From Clostridia bacterium (lineage in GTDB: Bacteria > Bacillota > Clostridia > Oscillospirales > Acutalibacteraceae): a stretch of DNA of 57,266 nucleotides. The translations under genes were made by a program, and so were the position numbers. The stretch covers positions 1 to 57,266 of the forward strand of contig JAFVIF010000041.1 in assembly GCA_017474125.1 (NCBI GenBank). The letters run 5' to 3'. Within the stretch, counting starts at the first letter, position 1. Each line of letters starts with the position of its first letter. Positions 43,431 to 51,839 of this stretch are shown piece by piece. The notes below the pieces were generated by a model. That model worked only from the letters and a program-made list of their open reading frames with translations, had not been told where the DNA came from and made no database searches.

Positions 43431-44654
43431 TTAGGTGGTTATTTTAGCAATTCTTACAACGTAGCTTGTGCCGTACTTATAAGGCTTGCCTTGGATATTA
43501 ACCGTGTTACCTTCCTGAGTAAAGGTAAGTGCTTCACCATTATCAAGCCAGCTTACGCTTTTGATTTTCTTATGGAAGGTGAATATGTTGTTAAGGTTAG
43601 AATCACGGTTAATAACAACGTTTTCGTCACCCTTCATTGAAAGGTCGTTGAAAAACAGATAGTAGTTGTTGCCGTCGTTTAACATAAAGTTTTCGGGTTT
43701 ATCCTGAACCTCAACCTTAAAGGGGGCAGGGTTGTGAAGTGCTTCGTCGTTAAGCTTTGACCAAAGACCTAAAATTTCAAGAGCACCTTTGTCTATGGTT
43801 CTAAGGCTGCCGTCAGGCATAGGGCCAACGTTAAATAAGAAGTTAGAACGGTATTTTCTGCAAATGGCATAGCTTCTTATAAGATTTCCTGTAGACTTAA
43901 AGTTTAAGTCTTGCTCGGCATAACCCCAGTGGTCGCCAAAGGTTTCACACATTTCGCTGGCAATATACTTGGGAGCGCCTTCAATATTAAGAGCGGCAGG
44001 GCGAGCGCGTTCAAAGGTAACGCTGTCAAGCTCTATATGACCGAGCTCACCGCGGTGCGACATACCGGTATTATTTATAATCATAGTATCAGGCTGGTAA
44101 CTTCTTATAAGAGAATAAAGCGCATCTTCCTCCCAGTCTTCCTCAGGCTTATTCCACATTCCGTCAAACCAAATACCGCCGATTTTTCCGTAGTTTTTAC
44201 AAATGATTTCAACGCTTTTTCTAAGGTAAACGAGGTATTCCTTAAAGTTATTCTCGTAGCTTTCCTCGTGCCAGTCGAGAAGTGTATGATAGAAGAAGGG
44301 GATTACGTCGTGCTTTCTGCAGGCTTCAACAAATTCCTTAATTAAATCTCTTCCGCAAACGTGGGGAGCATCGTATTCGTTAAGACCGCAGGTATCATAG
44401 AGCGAAAATCCGTCGTGATGGCGGGTGGTAAGGGTTATGTAACGGCAACCTGCGTTTTTTGCGTTAATTACAAGCTCCTCTGCCCAGTCTTCTTTAGGGT
44501 TAAAAACTTCTAAAGTTTTTAAATATTCATCCCAAGGAATACCTAAGTTGAATTTTGCCCATTCTCCTTTTCCGAGCACGCTGTAAAGACCAAAATGGAC
44601 GAACATTCCAAAGCCTAATTTTTCAAACTCTTTAATACGCTTTTCTATAATCAT
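43431..44654 (-). CDS. Alpha-L-fucosidase (GH29)
   Basis: The 407 residues match the GH29 catalytic barrel: GMFVHFGLYSV, YITLTTRHHDGF, and GGIWFDGMW with the nucleophile Asp, followed by a short C-terminal beta-sandwich. No signal peptide, so it cleaves imported fucosyl oligosaccharides in the cytoplasm. The acid/base residue varies in GH29 and I did not assign it. ATG 44654 follows GGAGGG by 8 nt. A MITE-like element ends only 20 nt upstream of the start, so the promoter lies in or beyond that element. Confidence 0.9.
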   Translation of the reverse strand: MIIEKRIKEFEKLGFGMFVHFGLYSVLGKGEWAKFNLGIPWDEYLKTLEVFNPKEDWAEELVINAKNAGCRYITLTTRHHDGFSLYDTCGLNEYDAPHVCGRDLIKEFVEACRKHDVIPFFYHTLLDWHEESYENNFKEYLVYLRKSVEIICKNYGKIGGIWFDGMWNKPEEDWEEDALYSLIRSYQPDTMIINNTGMSHRGELGHIELDSVTFERARPAALNIEGAPKYIASEMCETFGDHWGYAEQDLNFKSTGNLIRSYAICRKYRSNFLFNVGPMPDGSLRTIDKGALEILGLWSKLNDEALHNPAPFKVEVQDKPENFMLNDGNNYYLFFNDLSMKGDENVVINRDSNLNNIFTFHKKIKSVSWLDNGEALTFTQEGNTVNIQGKPYKYGTSYVVRIAKITT

Positions 44655-44674
44655 ATTGAACACCCTCCATACAT

Positions 44675-44953
44675 TTTAAGCAAACACGAACAATCCGAAC
44701 CTGCCTAAAACGGCATTCTTTCGGCGCTTTTCGGATTGTCATCACCCGTAGGCGTTAGCCTGACGGATTCTTCCGCACCAAAAATCACTCGAAATTCTGT
44801 CCGTTTTAGGTTGCAGAATTTTAAAGAGTTGAATTTTTGGCTGTGCGAGGCACAAAACGCAGTTAATCCTGACGGATTAACGAGTATTTTAACAATGCAA
44901 AGACGAAAATTGAGCCTTTAAAATCAGGTTCGGATTATTAGTGTTTGCTTAAA
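44675..44953. mobile_element. MITE-like element with 29-bp terminal inverted repeats
   Basis: Left end 44675-44703 and right end 44925-44953 are inverted repeats matching at 27 of 29 positions (TTTAAGCAAACAC then AATCCGAACCTG). Both outer borders read TTAA, which may be the target-site duplication. The 221-nt interior has no gene but holds nested inverted repeats (CCTAAAACGG/CCGTTTTAGG, AATCC-tgac-GGATT). Typical of a non-autonomous transposon. Confidence 0.7.
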
Positions 44954-44965
44954 GTCATTATATTC

Positions 44966-45004
44966 AAAAAACACCCTTTTGTAAATAACAAAAGGGTGCT
45001 TTTA
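44966..45004 (-). terminator. Terminator of guaB
   Basis: CACCCTTTTGT/ACAAAAGGGTG, T6 on the minus strand. Confidence 0.85.
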
Positions 45005-45030
45005 TTTGTACAATATTCACTTTTACAAAT

Positions 45031-46539
45031 TTATTTGATTTTGTTTGTGGTGGTGTCCTTTTGAATAACGTCGTGTGCGCCGCCTTCTATAATACTTGTT
45101 GCAGAAACAAGTGTAAGCTTTGCCTTTTGCTGAAGCTCAGGGATAGTAAGAGCGCCGCAGTTACACATGGTAGATTTAACCTTGGTAAGGGAAAGGCTTA
45201 CGTTATCCTTAAGGGTACCTGCGTAAGGAACGTAGGAGTCAACACCCTCTTCAAAGGAAAGCTTCTTATCTCCGCCGAGGTCGTAACGCATCCAGTTTCT
45301 TGCTCTGTTACTGCCTTCACCCCAGTATTCCTTAAAGTAGTTGCCGCCAATGTTAACCTTGTTTGTAGGGCTTTCATCAAAGCGTGCAAAATAACGACCC
45401 AGCATAAGGAAGTCGGCACCCATAGCAAGTGCAAGTGTCATATGGTGGTCGTGAACGATACCACCGTCAGAGCAAACGGGAATGTAAACACCTGTTTTCT
45501 CAAAGTATTCATCTCTGGCCTTGCATACGTCAATAAGAGCGGTAGCCTGTCCGCGGCCGATACCCTTTGTTTCACGGGTAATACAAATTGAACCGCCGCC
45601 GATACCAACCTTAATAAAGTCGGCGCCGCATTCTGCAAGGAACATAAAGCCGTCACGGTCAACTACGTTACCTGCACCGATTTTAACGGTGTCACCGTAT
45701 TTTTCTCTTACAAAAGCAATGGTGCGCTTCTGCCATTCGCTAAAGCCTTCCGAGGAGTCGATACAAAGCACGTCAACACCTGCGTTAATAAGGGCAGGAA
45801 TTCTTTCCTCATAGTCGCGTGTGTTAATACCTGCGCCTACTACGTAACGCTTTTCGCTGTCAAGAAGCTCGTTAACGTTTTCCTTGTGAGAGTCGTAGTC
45901 CTTACGGAATACCATATATTTAAGATGGCCGTCCTTAGTAATAATAGGAAGGGAATTAAGCTTGTTGTCCCAAATAATATCATTTGCCTGCTTAAGGGTG
46001 GTGTTTTCTTCGCCGCAAATAAGCTTGTCAAATGGTGTCATAAACTCGCTTACCTTAGTGGCCTTGTCCATACGGCTGATTCTATAATCTCTGCCGGTAA
46101 CAATGCCGAGTAATTTACCGCAGCAGGTGCCGTCGTCGGTAACGGCAACGGTGGAATGACCGGTGGCTTCCTTAAGAGCGATAATATCAGCAAGCGTAGC
46201 ATCGGGGGTAATATTGGAATCGCTTACTACGAAGCCTGCCTTATAGTTTTTTGCACGGGCTACCATAGCGGCCTCGTCCTCGATAGACTGAGAACCGAAA
46301 ATGAAGGAAACACCGCCTTCACGGGCAAGGGCAACCGCAAGGCGCTCACCTGATACCGACTGCATAATAGCACTGGTAAGGGGAATATTCATAGTAATTG
46401 CAGGCTCTTCGCCCTTTTTGAATTTAACAAGGGGAGTTTTAAGACTAACATTGGCGGGAATACAATGCTCTGAGGAATATCCGGGAACTAAAAGATATTC
46501 GTTAAAGGTATGAGATACTTCTTCAAAATAATAAGCCAT
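45031..46539 (-). CDS. guaB: IMP dehydrogenase with CBS domains
   Basis: The 502-residue enzyme oxidises IMP to XMP in guanine nucleotide synthesis. The barrel opens with [16 protein letters not shown], is interrupted by two CBS domains (about 90-220), and continues with [23 protein letters not shown] and [10 protein letters not shown] with the catalytic Cys. The C-terminal flap region GEGSNRARN is present but lacks the strict Arg-Tyr pair context of short bacterial enzymes. AAAGGAAG precedes ATG 46539. Confidence 0.95.
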   Translation of the reverse strand: MAYYFEEVSHTFNEYLLVPGYSSEHCIPANVSLKTPLVKFKKGEEPAITMNIPLTSAIMQSVSGERLAVALAREGGVSFIFGSQSIEDEAAMVARAKNYKAGFVVSDSNITPDATLADIIALKEATGHSTVAVTDDGTCCGKLLGIVTGRDYRISRMDKATKVSEFMTPFDKLICGEENTTLKQANDIIWDNKLNSLPIITKDGHLKYMVFRKDYDSHKENVNELLDSEKRYVVGAGINTRDYEERIPALINAGVDVLCIDSSEGFSEWQKRTIAFVREKYGDTVKIGAGNVVDRDGFMFLAECGADFIKVGIGGGSICITRETKGIGRGQATALIDVCKARDEYFEKTGVYIPVCSDGGIVHDHHMTLALAMGADFLMLGRYFARFDESPTNKVNIGGNYFKEYWGEGSNRARNWMRYDLGGDKKLSFEEGVDSYVPYAGTLKDNVSLSLTKVKSTMCNCGALTIPELQQKAKLTLVSATSIIEGGAHDVIQKDTTTNKIK

Positions 46540-46585
46540 AATTTCTTCCTTTCATTTACTCTTATAATTATTATTATATATTATA

Positions 46586-46622
46586 TTAAAAGGGCCGTTG
46601 ATTGTCAACAGCCCTTTTAATA
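46586..46622 (-). terminator. Probable terminator of FAD oxidoreductase paralogue 3
   Basis: AAAAGGGC/GCCCTTTT with inner GTTGA/TCAAC; T-run interrupted by an A. Confidence 0.6.
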
Positions 46623-46675
46623 ATTTAGGTTTCTTACTGTTAAATCGGCAAAAATACAATAAATTTTGTGTATTT

Positions 46676-47965
46676 TTACGCATTCGGCAGGTATGCACCA
46701 AGCTTTTTAAGTCTGCTTTGCAGCTCTTTAACGTTGATTCTTCTTGTGTCAAGAGTTTCTGTCGCAAGAGCGGCGGCAATACCTGCTGCCTGACCCGTTA
46801 TAAAGCAACCGGGCATAACGCGTATTGAGGCCTGCATTTTTGTATCGGTACCCATACACCTTCCTGCCACAAGTGCATTTTTAAAGGAAACGGGGACAAG
46901 ACTCCTATAAGGAATACCGTAGGACTCGCCTTTAGCATAATGCAAATCTTTGGTATATTCCTTCCAGAATTTTTCAAATTCAGCCTTGTCGGTGTTTTTT
47001 ACGTGGATATCAACGGGATAGCAGTATCTTCCGATTTCATCTTCAAATACGCTTCTTCCTATAAAGTCGTTTACGTTAAGTGTATAATCACAGGTGATTC
47101 TGCGTGATTCTCTTATACCCAGAACGTTGGCTGTAGTAACAAGACGTATATTTTCATAACCCTTGAAGTACTTTTTAAAGTATTTTTCGTATTCTGTGGC
47201 AAGCTGTCTGCCTTCAAGCATAGCTTCGGTAAGACTTACCTCGTCAATAGGGTTTTTATCGAAGGTGTGGCCAAAGTTTCCGCCCGCAATACCGCAGTTG
47301 GTGTGGAAAAATCCGGGTACGTGACGGTCTTCTTTTGACAAAATTCCTTCAGCATAGGCTTCTTCTACGTTTCTGTTATATGCGGCTCTTTCTCTGTCGG
47401 GACTTATATTAGCCCAGATTGAACACAGAGTTTGGGGCATAACTACGTTATTTTCGTCACCGAGTTCAAATTCACCGCCGCCAAAGGCACAAAGGTCACC
47501 GTCGCCCGTGCAATCAATATATACTTTAGCCTTTACCGTAAACAGACCGCTTTTGCTTCCCAAAATAACGTATTCGATTCTGTCTCCCTCTGTGATAACG
47601 TCGTAAAGGGTGGTGAAAAAGGAAAATTTAACGCCTGCTTCGGTGATTATTCTGTCGTATTCACGTTTTAATTCTTCAACGTTGATGGTAGTCCAGTAGG
47701 TGTTAAGAGGAATATCTTTTGATACGTTTCTTCTTATTTCCATACCTATACCGTCTGCCAAACAGTTTACACCGTCGTCAAAGGGTGCAAAGGCAGGTAC
47801 CATTCCGGCTGTACCGAGACCTCCGAAGCAACCCTGTGATTCGGCTAAAAACACGCTTTTACCTTGCCTTGCGGCAGCAACGGCTGCGGCAACACCTGCG
47901 GCGCCTCCTCCTGCGACAAATACGTCAACCTCGTATTTTACGTCAAGTTTTTTTCTGTAATCCAT
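46676..47965 (-). CDS. FAD-dependent oxidoreductase (FAD_oxidored family), paralogue 3
   Basis: The 429 residues show VFVAGGGAAGVAAAVAAA (FAD motif at about 16-33), FGGLGTAGMVPAFAPFDDG, YIDCTGDGDL and the C-terminal GRCMGTDTKMQASIRVM...ITGQAAGIAAAL. It has its own promoter (47987-48014) opposite that of the acyltransferase gene. Nearby genes are guaB and, beyond it, the fucosidase, so a role in fucose or other sugar metabolism is possible but not shown. Third member of this family within 36 kb. Confidence 0.82.
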   Translation of the reverse strand: MDYRKKLDVKYEVDVFVAGGGAAGVAAAVAAARQGKSVFLAESQGCFGGLGTAGMVPAFAPFDDGVNCLADGIGMEIRRNVSKDIPLNTYWTTINVEELKREYDRIITEAGVKFSFFTTLYDVITEGDRIEYVILGSKSGLFTVKAKVYIDCTGDGDLCAFGGGEFELGDENNVVMPQTLCSIWANISPDRERAAYNRNVEEAYAEGILSKEDRHVPGFFHTNCGIAGGNFGHTFDKNPIDEVSLTEAMLEGRQLATEYEKYFKKYFKGYENIRLVTTANVLGIRESRRITCDYTLNVNDFIGRSVFEDEIGRYCYPVDIHVKNTDKAEFEKFWKEYTKDLHYAKGESYGIPYRSLVPVSFKNALVAGRCMGTDTKMQASIRVMPGCFITGQAAGIAAALATETLDTRRINVKELQSRLKKLGAYLPNA

Positions 47966-47986
47966 AAAAAACGCCCCCTTGAATTA

Positions 47987-48014
47987 ATAGTAGCATACAT
48001 CCTTACTTTGTCAA
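47987..48014 (-). promoter_or_regulatory. Promoter of FAD oxidoreductase paralogue 3
   Basis: Minus strand: TTGACA, 16-nt spacer, TACTAT. Confidence 0.75.
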
Positions 48015-48025
48015 GCATTTCTTTA

Positions 48026-48054
48026 TTGAAACTGCAACATATTTATAGTAAAAT
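48026..48054 (+). promoter_or_regulatory. Promoter of the acyltransferase gene
   Basis: TTGAAA, 17-nt spacer, TAAAAT, 22 nt before the start codon. Confidence 0.72.
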
Positions 48055-48076
48055 GATTTGTGACAGAGGTGAATTT

Positions 48077-49327
48077 ATGAAAATTAAAATAATTAAAACA
48101 ACTTACGAAAAGGTGGCTTCCTTAAAGAAGCCCACCAGAAAGAAGCCTAAAAAACCAAGCTTCTTCTTTCGTTCGCTTATACGAATATTATCGGCTCCCA
48201 CTCTTTGGTCGACCCGTTTTACTTGTGAAAAAATAAATATGGAAAAGGCGGGGGATGAGCCCTGTCTGATTCTAATGAACCATTGTAGCTTTACCGATAT
48301 GAAAATTGCCTACGGCATTTTTTACCCCAAGCCCTTTGGCATTGTCGTTACAACCGATGCACTTATCGGCAAAAAGTGGTTAATGGAGCAAATAGGCTGT
48401 ATTCCCACCCAAAAGTTTGTTACCGATGCCGCTTTGGTTAAGGATATGATAAGGGCTGTAAAAAAGAAGAAAATGAGCGTGCTTATGTATCCCGAAGCAG
48501 GCTATTCCTTCGATGGCAGAGCAACCGTTATGCCCGATACCTTGGGAAAGCTTTGCAAAATGATGGCTGTGCCCGTAGTAACCGTTATTACCGACGGTGC
48601 CTTTTTAAGGGACCCTCTGTATAATAACCTGCAAATACGAAAAACCAAGGTGTCCGCTACCGTTAAATGTATTTTAAGCAGCGATGAGGTTGAGGAAAAA
48701 TCCGCCGATGAAATTAATAGGCTTATATTTGATGAATTCAGCTTCGATAACTTTGCTGAGCAGGTAAAACGCGGCACCGAAATAACCGAGCCCTTTAGAG
48801 CCGATTGTCTGCACCGTATTCTTTACAAATGTCCTTTCTGTAAGGCAGAGGGGGAAATGGTGGGCGAAGGAACCCATATAACCTGCAAAAAGTGCGGTAA
48901 AACTTATTTTATGAACACTCTCGGCAGAATGAACTGTGAAAACGGCGAAACACAGTTTTCCCATATACCCGATTGGTACGATTGGCAAAGACAGTGCGTT
49001 AGGGAAGAAATCGAAAAGGGTGAGTATAGCCTTGACGTACCTGTTGATATTTATCTTATCCGTACCTCAAAGGCGCTTTACAGCGTAGGCGCAGGCCGAC
49101 TTATCCATACTGCCGACGGCTTTACCCTTAAAGGTGACGACGGCGCAATTAATTACTTCCAGCCCTCTAAATCGCTTTACACTCTGAATGCCGATTTTAA
49201 TTGGTACGAAATCGGCGACGTAATAGGCATAGGTGATAAGGATATGCTTTATTATTGCTTCCCCAAGGGAAATATCCCCGTTGCAAAAACTCGACTTGCA
49301 ACCGAGGAAATATATAAAAACCTGTAG
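48077..49327 (+). CDS. PlsC-like 1-acylglycerol-phosphate acyltransferase with zinc ribbon
   Basis: The 416 residues comprise an N-terminal PlsC domain (about 30-250; NHCSFTD with catalytic His/Asp, then MYPEAGYSFDG) and a zinc ribbon CPFC...CKKCGKTY (about 258-283) with a further 130-residue C-terminal domain. PlsC enzymes add an acyl chain to lysophosphatidate at the membrane; the zinc-ribbon tail is unusual for the core enzyme, suggesting a different acceptor or a regulatory part. AGAGGTGAAT lies before ATG 48077. The stop codon lies in the terminator. Confidence 0.82.
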   Translation: MKIKIIKTTYEKVASLKKPTRKKPKKPSFFFRSLIRILSAPTLWSTRFTCEKINMEKAGDEPCLILMNHCSFTDMKIAYGIFYPKPFGIVVTTDALIGKKWLMEQIGCIPTQKFVTDAALVKDMIRAVKKKKMSVLMYPEAGYSFDGRATVMPDTLGKLCKMMAVPVVTVITDGAFLRDPLYNNLQIRKTKVSATVKCILSSDEVEEKSADEINRLIFDEFSFDNFAEQVKRGTEITEPFRADCLHRILYKCPFCKAEGEMVGEGTHITCKKCGKTYFMNTLGRMNCENGETQFSHIPDWYDWQRQCVREEIEKGEYSLDVPVDIYLIRTSKALYSVGAGRLIHTADGFTLKGDDGAINYFQPSKSLYTLNADFNWYEIGDVIGIGDKDMLYYCFPKGNIPVAKTRLATEEIYKNL

Positions 49328-49346
49328 TGTTCAACTACAGGTTTTT
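49316..49346. terminator. Bidirectional terminator
   Basis: AAAACCTGTAGT-gttca-ACTACAGGTTTTT, contains the acyltransferase stop and the end of the opposing radical SAM gene. Confidence 0.85.
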
Positions 49347-50214
49347 AAGTTTTTAAATACTCGTTTAAATAATTCAGCACAGCTTTCTTGTCTGCGCTCC
49401 AAAGGGGTGCTGCAAGCGTCCTTTTATCTCCGTCGCCCGTTATGCGGTGAACTACCGTTTCGTATGGTAAAAGGGCTATACATTCCTTTAAAATTTCGGC
49501 ATATTCCTTTAGGGAGAGAACTTTAATTTTACCTTGGTTATATTCCTTTTCAAGGTCTGTTCCGCGTATTACGTGTAACAGGTGAAACTTTATTCCGTCG
49601 CTTCCTGCCTTTACAACCTGCCGTACGGTTTCCTTTATCATTTCTTTGCTTTCGTCTGGTAAACCTATAATAACGTGGGTAACAACCTCTATTCCTGCCT
49701 GTTTTAAGCGTGAAACAGCGTCAAAGTATACCTGTGTTTTATAGCCGCGGCGAATATACTCGGCTGTTTTGTCGTGAACAGTTTGAAGCCCTAATTCTAC
49801 CGATACGGGCTTTATTTTATTGATTTCTTTCAAAAGCTCAATTTTTTCCTGCTCCAAGCAATCGGGGCGGGTGCCGATGGAAAGTCCGACTATATAATCG
49901 GGCTTTATGGCTTCGTAAAACAGCGCTTTAAGGTGTGAAACGGGGGCGTACGTATTGGTAAAGGACTGAAAATACGCAACGTATTTACCGTTTTTGTTTT
50001 TATGCTCAACTCTGTTTTTTGCTTTTAAAAGCTGTTCTTCCATTGTGGAGCAGGATTTTTCGGCAAATTCGTTACTGCCCGAACAAAAAATACATCCGTC
50101 TTTTCCAAGCGTTCCGTCACGGTTGGGGCATGTAAAACCGCCGTCTAAGGATAATTTATAAACCTTGCAGCCGAATCTTTCTTTATTATAATCGTTTACG
50201 GTTTTGTAATACAT
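49345..50214 (-). CDS. TIGR01212-type radical SAM protein (YtqA-like)
   Basis: The 289 residues contain a near-N-terminal iron-sulfur motif CPNRDGTLGKDGCIFC in the TIGR01212 style, GLSIGTRPDCL, ELGLQTVH and HVIIGLPDE. Function of this family is unproven; it is related to elongator-type radical SAM enzymes. It is followed upstream (8 nt) by the phosphodiesterase gene on the same strand, so both may be co-transcribed. Confidence 0.88.
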   Translation of the reverse strand: MYYKTVNDYNKERFGCKVYKLSLDGGFTCPNRDGTLGKDGCIFCSGSNEFAEKSCSTMEEQLLKAKNRVEHKNKNGKYVAYFQSFTNTYAPVSHLKALFYEAIKPDYIVGLSIGTRPDCLEQEKIELLKEINKIKPVSVELGLQTVHDKTAEYIRRGYKTQVYFDAVSRLKQAGIEVVTHVIIGLPDESKEMIKETVRQVVKAGSDGIKFHLLHVIRGTDLEKEYNQGKIKVLSLKEYAEILKECIALLPYETVVHRITGDGDKRTLAAPLWSADKKAVLNYLNEYLKT

Positions 50215-50221
50215 AGAGACA

Positions 50222-50995
50222 TTAAATTACCGATTTGCCTTCCCATTCGGCTTCGGCTTCAATATCAAAAAGGTGTGCTATCGTAGGCGCAATGTCAAGA
50301 AGGGTAACGCCGTCAAGCTCCTTTCCCTTGGCAAAAGCATTTCCGATAAAGAAAAACGGAACGGTCATATCCTCGGGCAGAGTGCTTCCGTGAGAACGGT
50401 TGTGTCCGCCGTGGTCAGTCACAATAATTACAGAGTATTCATCACCGAAATTATCAATAACTCTTTTAACGTTATCAATAGCTATACTTATTCTGCGTAA
50501 GTATTCGTCACTCATCCAGCCGTTATCGTGTCCGCCCTTTTCATCGGTTTCAACCATATAGAGAAAAACAAAATCGGGATGGTCCTCGTTTATTCTTTTT
50601 ATGGCTTCGTCGGTAAGATAGGTGTCGCTGCTTTCCTTTTTGTAGGCGTTAACGTAGGTGGCAAAGGCAAGGGTCTCGGGCAAGGCAATATCGCGAAGAG
50701 GCTCCCAACCGTAAAACATTGCCGATACGCCGCCTGCTGCATAAATCTTTTCAAAAATTCCCTTAACGGGGCGAACCTGAGGCACGTAGGTATTGGAAAG
50801 AATGCCGTGTCTTTGCGGAGTAACCGAATGGGTCATTGAAAAATGACAGGGGAAGGTTACCGAAGGGTCCATCGCGCTGCCGTTATAGGTGTATGAGGCT
50901 ATTTTTTCGAGTTCCTTAACGTAAGGGTTTCCGCAGATCTTTAAGGCGTCGGGACGCATACCATCAACAGAAATAAGAATTACCTTGTTTTTCAT
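50222..50995 (-). CDS. Type I phosphodiesterase/nucleotide pyrophosphatase (alkaline phosphatase superfamily)
   Basis: The 257 residues begin KVILISVDGMRPD with the first metal Asp, have DPSVTFPCHFSMTHS with the Thr nucleophile region, VETDEKGGHDNG (Asp/His metal ligands) and VTDHGGHNRSHGS. No signal peptide, so cytoplasmic. ENPP-like enzymes cleave phosphodiester or pyrophosphate bonds; the substrate is not known. ATG 50995 follows GGCGGTGATATTT. Confidence 0.87.
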   Translation of the reverse strand: MKNKVILISVDGMRPDALKICGNPYVKELEKIASYTYNGSAMDPSVTFPCHFSMTHSVTPQRHGILSNTYVPQVRPVKGIFEKIYAAGGVSAMFYGWEPLRDIALPETLAFATYVNAYKKESSDTYLTDEAIKRINEDHPDFVFLYMVETDEKGGHDNGWMSDEYLRRISIAIDNVKRVIDNFGDEYSVIIVTDHGGHNRSHGSTLPEDMTVPFFFIGNAFAKGKELDGVTLLDIAPTIAHLFDIEAEAEWEGKSVI

Positions 50996-51093
50996 AAATA
51001 TCACCGCCTAGCAGTAATATAGCATAAACGAAAAAGAAAAGCAACAGGACGTTAAATGTTTGGAGGCTGAAGCTTGAGCCTGAAAAAATATAT

Positions 51094-51270
51094 TTAAAAT
51101 TGTTTTTTGTCTTTTTTCATTCTTTTAAATATCGTTTTAAGCTTCGGTGTATTATACCTTAAAACTAAGGTTGGCAGTATGTTTAAAAACAAATTAACGG
51201 CCGCAACGGGGAAGGCGAGTAAACCGAAGGCTTGGAAATACGAGTCTACTAATTGGTTTTTATTTTGAGA
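51094..51270 (-). pseudogene. C-terminal remnant of an integral-membrane acyltransferase-like gene
   Basis: An open minus-strand frame without a start (preceded by a stop at about 51271-51273) gives 58 residues: a hydrophobic AFGLLAFPVAAVNLFLNILP segment, then LVLRYNTPKLKTIF and a Lys-rich end. The N-L-x-x-N-x-x-P...RYN-x-P-x-L pattern resembles the C-terminus of glycosyl-diaponeurosporenoate acyltransferase-like (CrtO-type) membrane proteins, from memory. The rest of the gene is gone. The surrounding 51000-51330 holds no other gene. Confidence 0.45.
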
Positions 51271-51329
51271 TTATTATTCGGTTTTTTCTCTCGTGTCCGA
51301 AAAAGAACTGGGAAAAAACTTGGGTTTCT

Positions 51330-51524
51330 TTACTTTTTTCTTGTTAAAAACAATACAATACCACAAATGGTGGGTGCTATTATCGTAACCCATACAGTTA
51401 TTCTTGTTTTCTCCTGTTGTTCAGGAGTAGGAAACCATTCTAACGAACCTGTAAATAAATATAAAAGTCCTAATAAGAAAAAGATACATATTATAATCCA
51501 TAAAAATATTCGGACTATTTTCAT
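51330..51524 (-). CDS. Small membrane protein, unknown
   Basis: The 64 residues consist of two hydrophobic segments (about 4-24 and 42-60) separated by a short acidic stretch. ATG 51524 follows GGTCGGTGAT. No family recognised. Promoter region resembles that of the 56349-56720 gene (TTTTATGCTA then GGTGAT). Confidence 0.55.
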   Translation of the reverse strand: MKIVRIFLWIIICIFFLLGLLYLFTGSLEWFPTPEQQEKTRITVWVTIIAPTICGIVLFLTRKK

Positions 51525-51659
51525 ATAATCACCGACCTTTAGGCGTATTCTAGCATAAAAGCGGTGAAAAATCAATGCGGACTATTATTTATAACTCGTG
51601 GCGAAGCCGCAATACTGAAACTTGTCAAGAATTTCGGACAGATAAAAGAGTGAAAAAGT

Positions 51660-51693
51660 AAAATCCCGAACGCTCTCGCATTCGGGATTTTTG
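51660..51693. terminator. Bidirectional terminator-like hairpin
   Basis: AAAATCCCGAA/TTCGGGATTTT in the 315-nt gap 51525-51839. Nothing else identified there. Confidence 0.6.
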
Positions 51694-51839
51694 TCTTTTA
51701 TACCACAAAATACGAACAATGCATTTCCAAATTAAAGTCGTTAGTTCGAATCTGGGTGATTTGATTTTGATCCACCAACTTTATCTTGTGTCATCAAACC
51801 AATATGATGTCATGTTATATTCAGTATCGACGAACAACA

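Noticed and set aside
51741-51777. tRNA T-loop-like GTTCGAATC followed by CCACCA, possible attachment site of the island
   Set aside because: The spacing between the two parts is wrong for a tRNA end and the arm pairs poorly; without a matching intact tRNA no att site can be claimed.
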